Source: Flavobacterium noncentrifugens (GTDB lineage Bacteria; Bacteroidota; Bacteroidia; Flavobacteriales; Flavobacteriaceae). Taken from it: DNA of 64,000 nt. Positions 16,980 to 26,160 of the stretch are shown piece after piece. The stretch's first letter is position 1. Every line of letters begins with the position of its first letter. Position numbers and translations under genes: made by a program. Location of the stretch: NCBI RefSeq assembly GCF_900100375.1, contig NZ_FNEZ01000002.1:124001-188000 (forward strand), in the 5' to 3' direction. The notes beneath the pieces were generated by a model, which saw only the letters and a list, made by a program, of their open reading frames with translations, made no database searches and was not told the origin of the DNA.

Positions 16980-19236
16980 CTTTGCAAGGGAAAAAGAGTG
17001 TAAATACCGCACCTTCATCTGGCCTTCCTTCAGCAATTATAGTTCCGCCGTGGTTTTGCATGATTTTCTTGCAAAGCGCCAGTCCAACGCCCGAGCCTTT
17101 GTATTCGGCATGTCCGTGCAAGCGTGTAAAAATATTAAAGATCGATTCTGAATACTGTTCCGAAAACCCGATACCATTATCCGAAAAAGTGATTTCATGG
17201 CAAAACTGGTTCTGTGCGTGAATGTTTTTTTTGCGCTCTGATGCCAATAAAATCTGAATTACCGGAGCGCGGTTTTCATCAGCATATTTAAGTGAATTCT
17301 GGATCAGGTTCATAAAAAGCTGCTTTAATAAAAAAGAAACGCCGTTCACAACAGGAAGTTTTTCGCTTTTTACAAAGGCTTTGCTTTCGCCGATAGTGTC
17401 TTTCATGTCAGTTAACACTTCGTCCAAAATCTGGTTTAGGTCAATGTCTTCAAATGATTCGGCGTTGTATTTGATCCGGGTATATTTTAAGATGTCTATC
17501 AGTAAAGTCTGCATCCTGTTGGCCGAACTGCTCATTCGCTTCACCGATTCAAAAGCTTTTTCAGGAAGGATTTCGGTTTCGCTCGTAAGCAGCATCGATG
17601 CAAAAAACTGGATTTTCCGAAGCGGTTCCTGTAAATCATGCGTGCTGATCCAGTTGATATTTTCGAGTTCGGCATTCGATTCCTTGAGTTGCTCGCTTAG
17701 TTTTCGGTATCGTTCTTCTTCAAGGCTGATGAGGTACAAGCCAATTTGCTTTTGCAGCGCATGGGCGTAATTTGCAGCGGCATTGAGTTCTGGCTGCTGC
17801 CAATCGTTGCTTCGGAATTTCACGACCTGTTTCCACAGATTAAATGAATTCCGGGGATGCAGGCCGCGGCTGTCGCGAATAATCGCTTTTTCAGGATCGC
17901 CGCCCCAATTGACTTCTGTCAGTGTTTCGGGACGGTACCAAATGATGGCGTTTCCGTTGCCCAGCGAATGGTAATTAATGCCCGAAATTTGCTCACATAA
18001 TGACTTTTTATCGGAAATAAAATTGACAAGTTTATCTGTGAAAAAAGTGCTGTCGTTGCTGTATTCAGAACACCAATTTGCCAAATAGCGAATGTCATCA
18101 TCTGATGGTGCAAGCCCGTTTTTATACACATTTCCATTGATTAGCAAGGATACGCCAGCTGCATTGCAAACCCGCAGCAATTCTGGGCTGATGCTTATAA
18201 TTTTAAAAGATTCTATAACCGGAGGCAAATTGAACGCCGTTAGTTTTTCGAGTGAAATATTAGTCTTTCGCGCCACTTCGTATTCCTCATTCGACTGGCG
18301 CACATCAATTTGCGAAGTGATAAACTGGCCTTGCAATTGCGCTGCCAACCGGATTTCCGGAGAAAGGTTTTTCTGGGAATAATGATGGCACGCAATCAAT
18401 CCCCACAACCTTCCGCGATGGATCAGCGAAATGGTCAATGTGGCACCAACACCCATATTTTGCAGATATTCCACATGAATAGGTGAAGTGCTTCTCAAAA
18501 CCGAAATGCTGAGGTCAAGGTCTTTATCCGATGCATCGGCAATCGTGTAAATCGGAACCGGCGTATAATTAATATCGGTGATTAAACGCAACAGGTTTCG
18601 CATATACAATTCGCGCGCCTGCGGTGGAATGTCGCTGTGCGGATAATGCAATCCCAGGAAAGGTTCAATGTCTTCGCGGCAGCTTTCTGCAAATACTTCG
18701 CCATTGTATTCTTTGTCAAAACGGTAAATCATCACACGATCGTAACCGGTAATTTCACGCGTTCCTTTGGCGACAAGCTCACACAATTCCTTGAGGGTCG
18801 AAGTCGTATTCATATACGAAACAAACTTCACCGATTGCTTGTAAAGGTTTTCCTGTAAATTGGTTTCGGGATTTTCGGGTTCTGCTTCAATAATAAAAGT
18901 CGGACCGCTTTTATGAATGCTGCAAAGAAAATTTTTATTGTTGATGAAAAGTTTTTGCGGTACTGATGAGTCAAGTCCGAAATTTTGTACATAATCTGTT
19001 ACAATTGTCCGGTTTTCATCACCAAATGCTTCGCCAAAAGTTTTTCCCAGCAAAAAATCATAAGATAATCCGCAATATCCGGCACTGTTCCCGCTGCAAA
19101 AAGTAATTTTCCTGCTTTCCTCGTCAATGCCAATCAAAAAACCGTGCGGCTGGATGCTACCCGGAATATGAATCGGTTCATTCTCGCAATTCGTCAGGTT
19201 GACAAGGTTGCGGTTGACAATATCCTTGTACTTCAT
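16957..19236 (-). CDS. bphP: Bacteriophytochrome histidine kinase
   Basis: Red/far-red photoreceptor kinase of 759 residues. PAS domain at about 10-110 with the biliverdin-binding Cys17 just before PIHIPGSIQPHGFLIG. GAF domain at about 130-300 with HSDIPPQARELYMRNLLR and the His of LRSTSPIHVEYLQNMGV. PHY domain at about 315-500 with the tongue region around RDSRGLHPRNSF. HisKA with phospho-acceptor His533 in STHDLQEPLRK. HATPase at about 635-755 with N box NLIQNSLKY, G1 box DNGIGF and G2 box GSGVGLALCKKI. It has no receiver domain. The gene lies 3 bases after a heme oxygenase gene that would supply biliverdin, so chromophore and apoprotein are made together. No response regulator is in the window. 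Confidence 0.95.
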   Translation of the reverse strand: MKYKDIVNRNLVNLTNCENEPIHIPGSIQPHGFLIGIDEESRKITFCSGNSAGYCGLSYDFLLGKTFGEAFGDENRTIVTDYVQNFGLDSSVPQKLFINNKNFLCSIHKSGPTFIIEAEPENPETNLQENLYKQSVKFVSYMNTTSTLKELCELVAKGTREITGYDRVMIYRFDKEYNGEVFAESCREDIEPFLGLHYPHSDIPPQARELYMRNLLRLITDINYTPVPIYTIADASDKDLDLSISVLRSTSPIHVEYLQNMGVGATLTISLIHRGRLWGLIACHHYSQKNLSPEIRLAAQLQGQFITSQIDVRQSNEEYEVARKTNISLEKLTAFNLPPVIESFKIISISPELLRVCNAAGVSLLINGNVYKNGLAPSDDDIRYLANWCSEYSNDSTFFTDKLVNFISDKKSLCEQISGINYHSLGNGNAIIWYRPETLTEVNWGGDPEKAIIRDSRGLHPRNSFNLWKQVVKFRSNDWQQPELNAAANYAHALQKQIGLYLISLEEERYRKLSEQLKESNAELENINWISTHDLQEPLRKIQFFASMLLTSETEILPEKAFESVKRMSSSANRMQTLLIDILKYTRIKYNAESFEDIDLNQILDEVLTDMKDTIGESKAFVKSEKLPVVNGVSFLLKQLFMNLIQNSLKYADENRAPVIQILLASERKKNIHAQNQFCHEITFSDNGIGFSEQYSESIFNIFTRLHGHAEYKGSGVGLALCKKIMQNHGGTIIAEGRPDEGAVFTLFFPCKDEEPATV

Positions 19237-19239
19237 ATT

Positions 19240-19827
19240 TTATTTGGAAAAATGCTGGTGAATGGCCTGAAAGGCAAAATCCGCCCCAGCGATAATTTCA
19301 TCACTGTTGCCGTTTTTTTCTTCGTATTCGGTTAAAATATTCAGGAAATTTTTCCACGAACTTCCGGTTTTATTGCCGTAACCGTTAAAATACGAAACAC
19401 CGTTTTCTTCATAACCCAAGACCGATTGGAGGTTTTTTAAGATAAATCTGCCGCCGAGTGACGAACCTTCAACAACATATAAGATCCCAACAGCAAACGG
19501 AACGGAAAAATTTTCTGAATTTTGGGTAAATGGTAAATTTGAATCGGTTTTGGAAGCATTCAAAAAAGCCAGATCGGCATCAATCAACGGCAATTTTTTT
19601 CTTTCTTCAAGATCGGGAAAAATATTCTGGAGCAATGGAAAAATGTTGTTTTCTGTATCTTCGATGACATCATGCATCAGCTTCAGGTAATGTGCATACG
19701 CTTCAGCGGTAACTTTTGTCGAAGTGATCGAAGCCGAAACTGGCAGGCTTTCTAAATTTTTATGTGAATCGGCCGTATTGGCTCTTAACTGGTCTAAAAA
19801 AGTAAGGGAATTTTCTATGTTATTCAT
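19240..19827 (-). CDS. bphO: Biliverdin-producing heme oxygenase
   Basis: Heme oxygenase of 195 residues, normal for the bacterial family. Heme is cleaved to biliverdin, iron and CO. The proximal heme ligand is His22 in TADSHKNLES. The distal helix is marked by VVEGSSLGGRFILKNL, which matches the conserved Gly-rich helix of bacterial heme oxygenases. It is the first gene of an operon with the phytochrome (3-base gap), which makes biliverdin supply for the photoreceptor its likely main job. A siderophore-type receptor gene lies upstream on the same strand, so a role in heme-iron release cannot be excluded. Confidence 0.92.
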   Translation of the reverse strand: MNNIENSLTFLDQLRANTADSHKNLESLPVSASITSTKVTAEAYAHYLKLMHDVIEDTENNIFPLLQNIFPDLEERKKLPLIDADLAFLNASKTDSNLPFTQNSENFSVPFAVGILYVVEGSSLGGRFILKNLQSVLGYEENGVSYFNGYGNKTGSSWKNFLNILTEYEEKNGNSDEIIAGADFAFQAIHQHFSK

Positions 19828-19864
19828 GGTTTGATCTATGGGATTTCGTCATTTGCATCACAAC

Positions 19865-19872
19865 CAAATATA
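19865..19872 (-). promoter_or_regulatory. -7 box of the heme oxygenase-phytochrome operon
   Basis: TATATTTG on the minus strand fits the Bacteroidota -7 consensus TAnnTTTG exactly and lies about 38 bases before the heme oxygenase ATG. No clear TTTG -33 box is seen at 17-23 bases upstream. It suggests that the operon is transcribed separately from the upstream receptor gene. Confidence 0.5.
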
Positions 19873-19893
19873 GCGATTTCTATCAGACATTCA

Positions 19894-21972
19894 TTAAAAA
19901 TGATAAGCGACTGAAAAACTGCCGTAATAATTCACAGGCAAACCCGGATAATAAAATCGCGGTGCGGCAGTTCCAACTCCTGTAGCGTTTGGCAGAATTA
20001 ATGAAGCGTATTGTTTATCGGTAACATTGTTGATTCCGGCAGCTAGATTGGCATTAAGATTTTGAAAGATTTCGAATCGGTAGCCTGTTTTCAAATCCAG
20101 AATTTGATAGGCATCCGTAAAATCGGCATTGGAATCGTTTAACGGAATTTTATCAACAAACCTGAAATCGCCCGACAAATACCAGCCAAAACTGCTGTTC
20201 AATGTCAGTCCGGCATTTGCTGTATTTGCAGGAACGCCGGTTAATTTATGTCCTGAAAAATCGTTTCCGAGGTTGTTGAATCTTTCAAATTTGTATTCGC
20301 CAATAGAAGCCGCAACATACGGATTCAATACAAATATTTTATTGATCTGCCAATTGTAATTTAGTGAAATTTCGATTCCCTGATGCAAGGTTTCACCTGC
20401 ATTAATGCCCACATATTGATCGTCGCTGACGCGTTGGGCAACTAGTAAATTGTTGATTTCCATTCGATACATCGCTATTTCAGCAAACAACTTCCTGTCG
20501 AAAAAATAAAATTTCCCACCGAGTTCATAATTGTAGCCGCTTTCTGGTTTGATGTCTGAATTGATGTTTCCCGAGGCGGTCAAAGTTTCCTCGACGCTCG
20601 GCAATGAAAACCCTTTGCTTGCTGAAAGATAAATTGTCTGGAAATTCGTCGGCTTGAAAAGCAATGAAATTTGCGGCGACCAGATCGCATCATAACTGTA
20701 TTTCTCAGATGAAATTTCAGGAAAATTATTGTCTAAAGTAAATTCGGTTTTGTTGATGTTCATTCCGGCCTGGACTTCAAATTTCTTTGAAAGCTGCATC
20801 CGAAGTTGCGCAAAAGCATTCAAAAAACTTCGATTTTGCTGCGTTCCTGTCAGTTGAAAACCTTCCAAACTTCCAAGTCCGTTGTTTTGTTTGTATAAAT
20901 TTTGAAGCGTTCGACCCGAATAATCATCTTTAAAATATTCGAATCCGGCATTGAATTTTGTTTTAATATTCGCAATGTCAAAATCGCCCGAAAACTGCGT
21001 CCGTACACCATAAGCAAAAGTATATTGCTTTAAAATATCAAATGGGCGCGGTTCATTATTTTGTTTGTAATTGACGAAAACTGCGGTTGAGTTTTTGATT
21101 TTTTGGGAGATTTTCCAGTCGTATGACAATCCGCCAAGGAAAGAATTGTACTGTTTGTAGCCTTGCGAAGCTGCCCAGGTTGCCGCTGCTGCACGCGGAT
21201 TTTCATCGAATGTTTTCCTGTCGATCGAACTTGGCAAATAGGCTTTCAAATACGTGTAATTTCCAAAATAAGTGAGCTTGCTTTCTTTTTTTCGTAACAA
21301 TTCTCCCGCTAAAGTCAGCCCTTCGCGGTAATAAGCACTGTTGTTTCGCCAGCCGTCGGATGCGAGTTTGTGGTAACTTAAATTCAGGCTTGCCGTTTTT
21401 TCGTTTAAACTGTAACTGACGGTGTTTTTCATCAATCCAAATGAACCGTAAACCGTGCTTAATTTCAGATTGTTTCCTGCGGTTCCCGATAATTTCGGGC
21501 TGATTAAAATCGCGCCGCCCAAACCCGAACCATAAAGGCTCGAAAGCGGGCCTTTGATAATTTCGACCTGATCGATATTTTCAACGTCAATGTCTTCAAT
21601 CGTCGTTTCGCTGTCGCCGGAAGTTAGCGGAATGCTGCCGTAAAAGGCGCGTATTTTATTGGTTCCATAAGGCGTTCTGGCGCCGATTCCGCGGATTGAA
21701 ATCCGGCTGGTCGTAATATTTGCCGATTGCATCAAAACGCCCGGAATTAAATTCACTGCAGCTGAAATGTCGGTTAAATTATTTCTTTGCAAATCTTTTG
21801 GCGACAAAATCCCAATCGCAGCCGGTGCGTTCAGTAAACTGTCGTTGAGGTGCAGCGAACTGATAACGACTTCTTCGAGTTTATCCGGAATGGAATCGCG
21901 TACTTTTTGTCCAAAAAAACACTGGAAACACAAAAGCATTCCCAGTACTAAAATCTTTTTAAAAAGCATCAA
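19894..21972 (-). CDS. TonB-dependent outer-membrane receptor
   Basis: Outer-membrane active transporter of 692 residues. Signal peptide MMLFKKILVLGMLLCFQCFF ends near GQK. The plug domain is at about 35-160 (EEVVISSLHLNDSLLNAPAA, ISIRGIGARTPYG, IEIIKGPL-type motif VEIIKGPLSSLYGSGLGGAI), followed by a 22-strand barrel. It ends in a typical aromatic C-terminal strand (YYGSFSVAYHF). It lacks the carboxypeptidase-like N-terminal domain of SusC proteins and looks like a siderophore or small-ligand receptor of the FecA/FhuA type. It starts one base after the stop of the sorbosone-dehydrogenase-like gene, so the pair is one operon. The substrate is unknown; iron-chelate uptake is a guess from the family and nearby heme oxygenase. 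Confidence 0.9.
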   Translation of the reverse strand: MMLFKKILVLGMLLCFQCFFGQKVRDSIPDKLEEVVISSLHLNDSLLNAPAAIGILSPKDLQRNNLTDISAAVNLIPGVLMQSANITTSRISIRGIGARTPYGTNKIRAFYGSIPLTSGDSETTIEDIDVENIDQVEIIKGPLSSLYGSGLGGAILISPKLSGTAGNNLKLSTVYGSFGLMKNTVSYSLNEKTASLNLSYHKLASDGWRNNSAYYREGLTLAGELLRKKESKLTYFGNYTYLKAYLPSSIDRKTFDENPRAAAATWAASQGYKQYNSFLGGLSYDWKISQKIKNSTAVFVNYKQNNEPRPFDILKQYTFAYGVRTQFSGDFDIANIKTKFNAGFEYFKDDYSGRTLQNLYKQNNGLGSLEGFQLTGTQQNRSFLNAFAQLRMQLSKKFEVQAGMNINKTEFTLDNNFPEISSEKYSYDAIWSPQISLLFKPTNFQTIYLSASKGFSLPSVEETLTASGNINSDIKPESGYNYELGGKFYFFDRKLFAEIAMYRMEINNLLVAQRVSDDQYVGINAGETLHQGIEISLNYNWQINKIFVLNPYVAASIGEYKFERFNNLGNDFSGHKLTGVPANTANAGLTLNSSFGWYLSGDFRFVDKIPLNDSNADFTDAYQILDLKTGYRFEIFQNLNANLAAGINNVTDKQYASLILPNATGVGTAAPRFYYPGLPVNYYGSFSVAYHF

Positions 21973-21973
21973 A

Positions 21974-23248
21974 TTATTTGTTTGCGGTTACTTTCCAGAT
22001 CGTATTTCCGCTGTCGTCGTTCACCAAAAGCGAACCGTCGTTCATCACAGTAACTGCAACCGGACGCCCATAAACTTCGGCTTTTTCTTCATTCGCGATA
22101 AATCCGGTTAAAAAATCTTCAGGTTTTCCCGATGGAACGTCATTTTTAAATGGGACAAAAACAACTTTATATCCTGAGATTTTCGAACGGTTCCACGAGC
22201 CGTGTTGCCCAATGAATGCACCATTTCTGTATTTCGCAGGAAAAGCTTCTTTGTCATAAAATGCCAATCCGAGAGAAGCCGTGTGCGCGCCAACCGGAAC
22301 GTCAGGAACAATTGCTTTTGCTGCTAAATCTTTGCCTTGCCCTTTCATTCTCGGATCTAAAATATTGCCGTAATAGGAGTAGGGCCAACCATAAAATCCG
22401 CCTTGTTTGACGCTTGTGATGTAATCGGGAACGAGATCGTCGCCAAGTTCGTCGCGTTCATTTACTGCAGTCCACAATTCGCCGTTTCCGGGATTCCAGT
22501 CCATCCCGACTGGATTGCGTAATCCGCTTGCAAAAATTCTTTCACCTGTTCCATCTGGATTGATCTCTAAAATATTCGCGCGGCGTACTTCTTTATCCAT
22601 GCCGTTTTCACCCACATTGCTTCCGGAACCGACAGAAATATAAATTTTCGAGCCATCGGCATTCGAAATTAAGTTCCGCGTCCAATGGTTGTTGTAGCCG
22701 CCAGCGGGAAGTTCGAGTACTTTCACGGCTTTCGCACTCATTTTCAATTCAGCTTCTTTGTATGGATATCGGTACAAACCATCCGTATTTGCTACATAAA
22801 AATGGTTGTCGGCAACGAGCATCCCAAATGGTTTGTTGAGTCCTTTTAAATAGGTTTCGCGGGTTTCAAAAGTGCCGTCTTTGTCTTTATCACGAAAAAC
22901 CGTGATCTGGTTTTTGCTTGTCATCGTACCGCTTTCGCAGACGAAAATATCACCGTTTGGCGCGATGTATGTCCATCGCGGATTGTCGAGGCCATCTGCA
23001 AATTTTGTAACGGTAAATCCTTCCGGAGCTTTTGGAGTCGCACCTTCCGGCCAGTCGACCATGCTGTTTCGATTGGTTTTGGATTTTGTCGCGAATGGCG
23101 GTGGTAATGTAAGGTCGCCAATCGCCGTTTTGACTGTAGTTCCGGGCTGTTTTGCCAAAGCTTCTTTGTCTTCCTTCTTGACCTGGCCGTTGCAGGAAGC
23201 CATAATTATTGCCGTAAAAAGCGTAAAAGATAGTGTCGTGGTTTTCAT
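21974..23248 (-). CDS. Sorbosone dehydrogenase-family (PQQ-type beta-propeller) lipoprotein
   Basis: Predicted lipoprotein of 424 residues. MKTTTLSFTLFTAIIMASCN has lipobox ASC with Cys19. The mature protein is a six-bladed beta-propeller of the glucose/L-sorbosone dehydrogenase family: FADGLDNPRWTYIAPNGDIF, LNKPFGMLV, SGLRNPVGMDWNPGNGELW, NERDELGDDLVPDYI, GFYGWPYSYYG and GQHGSWNRSKISGYKV. Members of this family bind PQQ and oxidise sugars in the periplasm, but many lack proven activity. It is the promoter-proximal gene before a TonB receptor, so a shared role in taking up and oxidising an exogenous compound is possible. Confidence 0.88.
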   Translation of the reverse strand: MKTTTLSFTLFTAIIMASCNGQVKKEDKEALAKQPGTTVKTAIGDLTLPPPFATKSKTNRNSMVDWPEGATPKAPEGFTVTKFADGLDNPRWTYIAPNGDIFVCESGTMTSKNQITVFRDKDKDGTFETRETYLKGLNKPFGMLVADNHFYVANTDGLYRYPYKEAELKMSAKAVKVLELPAGGYNNHWTRNLISNADGSKIYISVGSGSNVGENGMDKEVRRANILEINPDGTGERIFASGLRNPVGMDWNPGNGELWTAVNERDELGDDLVPDYITSVKQGGFYGWPYSYYGNILDPRMKGQGKDLAAKAIVPDVPVGAHTASLGLAFYDKEAFPAKYRNGAFIGQHGSWNRSKISGYKVVFVPFKNDVPSGKPEDFLTGFIANEEKAEVYGRPVAVTVMNDGSLLVNDDSGNTIWKVTANK

Positions 23249-23399
23249 AGTGTTGTTGTTAAAAAGTAATTATCCCTAACAATTTAGGCATTAAATATTT
23301 TTTCGGAAAAATTACATCCGAATATTATAGGTTATTTAACAGTCTGAAAAAAGTGCGCCCAAACTGCAATTTCTGTTAAAGTACTCCATTCTAATTCAG

Positions 23400-23407
23400 T
23401 ATATTTG
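23400..23407 (+). promoter_or_regulatory. -7 box of hpt
   Basis: TATATTTG matches TAnnTTTG and lies 24 bases before the GTG at 23432. The TTG inside this box (23405) is in frame with hpt and could be mistaken for a start, but it belongs to the promoter. A TTTG -33 box is not clear. Confidence 0.6.
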
Positions 23408-23431
23408 CAAATTATTTTAAAACTGAAACCA

Positions 23432-23962
23432 GTGATACAATTACACGATAAACAGTTTGTCCCGTTTATTTCCGCGCAGGAAATCGACTTTGCAATTGCC
23501 GAAATGGCGCGTCAGGTAGAAGCAGATTTTGCCGATGATATTCCCGTTTTCGTAGGCGTTTTAAACGGTGCTTTCATGGTCATTTCCGATTTCATGAAAC
23601 ATTACACCAAGCCGTGCGAAGTCAGTTTCATCAAAATGGCATCTTATGAAGGCATGGAAACCACGCATGAAGTCAAGCAACTCATCGGTTTAAACCAGGA
23701 TTTGACTGATAGAACCGTGATCGTTATTGAAGACATTGTGGATACCGGAAACACGCTCGAAGAACTCAAAGCCATGTTCAAAAAACAAAACGTAAAGCAT
23801 TTCAAGATCGCAACGCTGTTCTTAAAGCCTGACGCTTATAAAAAAGACATCAAGCTCGATTACGTAGGAATCAGGATCCCAAACAAATTCATCGTAGGCT
23901 TCGGGCTCGATTATGACGGACACGGAAGAAACCTCCCGGAAGTCTATCAATTGGCCGAATAA
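23432..23962 (+). CDS. hpt: Hypoxanthine phosphoribosyltransferase
   Basis: Purine salvage enzyme of 176 residues that joins hypoxanthine (or guanine) with PRPP. The GTG start at 23432 (product begins MIQLHDKQFVPFISAQEIDF) fits the family; the only upstream in-frame start, a TTG, sits inside the -7 promoter box. Type I PRT motifs are present: VGVLNGAFM (PPi loop), VIVIEDIVDTGNTLEEL (PRPP-binding loop with Glu-Asp, then DTGNT), KPDAY and the C-terminal FVGFGLDYDGHGRNLP hood. The next gene, adk, starts 43 bases later, so purine salvage and adenylate balance are expressed together. Confidence 0.94.
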   Translation: MIQLHDKQFVPFISAQEIDFAIAEMARQVEADFADDIPVFVGVLNGAFMVISDFMKHYTKPCEVSFIKMASYEGMETTHEVKQLIGLNQDLTDRTVIVIEDIVDTGNTLEELKAMFKKQNVKHFKIATLFLKPDAYKKDIKLDYVGIRIPNKFIVGFGLDYDGHGRNLPEVYQLAE

Positions 23963-24005
23963 TTTAAGATTCAAAACAAAGCAACAACTCAACTATAATT
24001 CTAAA

Positions 24006-24578
24006 ATGATCAACATCGTATTATTCGGAAAGCCCGGCGCAGGAAAAGGAACGCAGGCCGAATTTTTAAAAACAAAATACAATTTAGTACATTTATCAAC
24101 CGGTGATATTTTTAGGTTCAACATAAAAAACGACACCGATTTGGGTAAACTTGCCAAAAGCTTTATGGACAAAGGCGATTTGGTTCCCGATGCAGTCACG
24201 ATTAAAATGCTTGAGGACGAAGTGGACAAAAATCTCGATAAAGACGGATTTTTATTTGACGGATTTCCAAGAACAATTGCGCAGGCCGAAGCTTTAGACA
24301 CTTTTCTGGAGACAAAAAACTGGAAAATTACGGCAACGATCGCACTCGAAGCAAACGATGAAATTTTAGTACAACGATTGCTCGAACGCGGAAAAACTTC
24401 CGGAAGGCCGGACGATCAGGATGAAGAAAAAATCCGGAACCGCTATCAGGAATACAATGAAAAAACCGCTCCATTAACGGAGTTTTACGATAAACAAGGG
24501 AAATTTCACGCCGTAAACGGCATCGGCTCGATCGAAGAAATTACCGAAAGGCTCAGCAAAGTCATCGACAATTTGTAA
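24006..24578 (+). CDS. adk: Adenylate kinase
   Basis: Converts ATP plus AMP to two ADP. It has 190 residues, the short form without the long zinc or insert LID. The start is the ATG at 24006 (MINIVLFGKPGAGKGTQAEF); an earlier in-frame ATG inside the hpt end would add an implausible 31-residue leader. P-loop GKPGAGKGT at residues 8-16, AMP-site LSTGDIFR, GFPRT (with the Arg that binds both phosphates), and LID segment RGKTSGRPDDQDEEKIRNR. It lies downstream of hpt on the same strand. Confidence 0.96.
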   Translation: MINIVLFGKPGAGKGTQAEFLKTKYNLVHLSTGDIFRFNIKNDTDLGKLAKSFMDKGDLVPDAVTIKMLEDEVDKNLDKDGFLFDGFPRTIAQAEALDTFLETKNWKITATIALEANDEILVQRLLERGKTSGRPDDQDEEKIRNRYQEYNEKTAPLTEFYDKQGKFHAVNGIGSIEEITERLSKVIDNL

Positions 24579-24587
24579 AGAAGCCAA

Positions 24588-24720
24588 TCCGGCTGTACGC
24601 TGCAAGTCCTCGCCCGAAAAAATATTTTTCCACGACAAAAAAGAGCTTCCGTTGGTCGCTTTTTTTTATCGGCAAAAATTAATTTTTCAGCCTCCGGGCT
24701 TTCCGCTGCCATCCGGGCTA
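24588..24720 (+). repeat. Dispersed intergenic repeat, copy A (diverged)
   Basis: This stretch behind adk shares the two ends of a repeat seen four times in the window: a GGCTGTACGCT-type start and a CCGCTGCCATCCGGGCTA-type end. The middle is longer and more diverged than in the other copies. An A-run, stem-like segment and T-run inside it (about 24637-24668) could act as a weak terminator for adk. Confidence 0.5.
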
Positions 24721-24760
24721 AAACAACCGCCTCAAATTCGCGATTTGGCTCCGCACAATT

Positions 24761-26038
24761 ATGGAAATACTGATAATATTTTTTCTGATCCTTCTCAACG
24801 GCGTGTTCTCGATGTCGGAAATCGCTCTGATCTCGGCGCGAAAAAACCGTCTCGAAAATGCTGCCAAAAAAGGCAACGCAAGCGCAATTGCCGCACTCGA
24901 CCTGGCCAATTCGCCCAATAAATTTTTATCCACCGTGCAAATCGGGATTACGCTGATCGGAATCTTAACGGGTATCTTTTCGGGCGATAAAATTACAACC
25001 GATGTGAAGACTTTTGTAGAAGGTTTTGCTACGTTAAAACCGTATGCCGATTCGATCGCAGTCGGAATTGTAGTCGTCGTTTTAACCTTTTTCTCCTTGG
25101 TTCTCGGAGAATTGCTGCCAAAACGAATTGGATTGAACTATCCTGAAAAAATCGCAAAATCGGTCGCACTTCCCATGAAATGGATCTCGATCATTACCGC
25201 GCCATTTATTTGGCTTTTGACGATTTCGACCGAAGCCTTACTCAAAATATTAATGATCAAACCTTCAGCCGACGGAAAAGTCACTGAAGAAGAAATTAAG
25301 GCGATCATCAAAGAAGGCACAGAAGGCGGCGAAGTACAGGAAATTGAACAGGATATTGTAGAGCGCGTGTTTCACATTGGCGACCGAAAAGTGAATTCGT
25401 TGATGACTCACAGAAAATCAGTGGCCTATTTGCCAATCAGCGCAGACAAAAATCATGTCCGTGAATTGATGCTTGAAGAGTTGCATTCGATTTATCCGGT
25501 TTACGGCAAGAACCATGATGACATTTTAGGTGTTGTAAACCTTAAAAATATATTCGCGCATTTTAGTGAAGAAAATTTCAATCTCGAAAGAATTATGACC
25601 GAAGCGCCCTACATTATGGAGCAGACAACGGCGTATAAAGCACTCGAAAATTTTAAAAAATCAGGCGTGCATTATGCTTTGGTTTCGGATGAATACGGCG
25701 TTTTTCAGGGAATTATTACGTTAAATGATATTTTGGAAGCACTCGTTGGCGATGCTTCGGATTTTTATAAAGATGATTTTCAGTTGGTAGCGCGCGAAGA
25801 CGGAACCTGGCTCGTTGACGGACATTATTCGCTGCACGATTTTCTAACTTATTTCGAGCTTGATGAACTCATTAATGATTATGAAGTTACAACCGTAAGC
25901 GGATTGATCATGACCGAATTGTCGCACATCCCGAAACAAGGCGAAAAACTCATCTGGCAAAATTTTGAACTCGAAGTGATTGACATGGACGGCGTGAAAA
26001 TCGATAAAGTAATGGTAAAATCATTGCGGGAAAAGTAA
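24761..26038 (+). CDS. CNNM/CorC-type membrane protein (DUF21, CBS pair, CorC_HlyC)
   Basis: Integral membrane protein of 425 residues in the hemolysin-C/CorC/CNNM family, implicated in magnesium or cobalt transport. DUF21 membrane domain at about 1-185 with three hydrophobic segments and the motifs NGVFSMSEIAL and LVLGELLPKRIGL. CBS pair at about 205-330 (GDRKVNSLMTHRKSVAYLPI, HYALVSDEYGVFQGIITLND). C-terminal CorC_HlyC domain at about 345-420 (DGTWLVDGHYSLHDF, VSGLIMTELSHIP). It lies between adk and obgE on the same strand, but a dispersed repeat separates it from adk. Older annotations as hemolysin should not be taken literally. Confidence 0.9.
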   Translation: MEILIIFFLILLNGVFSMSEIALISARKNRLENAAKKGNASAIAALDLANSPNKFLSTVQIGITLIGILTGIFSGDKITTDVKTFVEGFATLKPYADSIAVGIVVVVLTFFSLVLGELLPKRIGLNYPEKIAKSVALPMKWISIITAPFIWLLTISTEALLKILMIKPSADGKVTEEEIKAIIKEGTEGGEVQEIEQDIVERVFHIGDRKVNSLMTHRKSVAYLPISADKNHVRELMLEELHSIYPVYGKNHDDILGVVNLKNIFAHFSEENFNLERIMTEAPYIMEQTTAYKALENFKKSGVHYALVSDEYGVFQGIITLNDILEALVGDASDFYKDDFQLVAREDGTWLVDGHYSLHDFLTYFELDELINDYEVTTVSGLIMTELSHIPKQGEKLIWQNFELEVIDMDGVKIDKVMVKSLREK

Positions 26039-26160
26039 TTTTGTCGAAAGTCAAATGTCAAATGTCGAAAGCGCATGACTTGCGGAATAGCATCTGGCTA
26101 AAATTATAATTCAAATATAAAATAGATGCGATTTTAATTTTAAAAATTGCTTTTACGCAA

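Noticed and set aside
23913-24005. Earlier ATG start of adenylate kinase
   Set aside because: It overlaps the hpt end; the family starts at MINIVLFGKPG.
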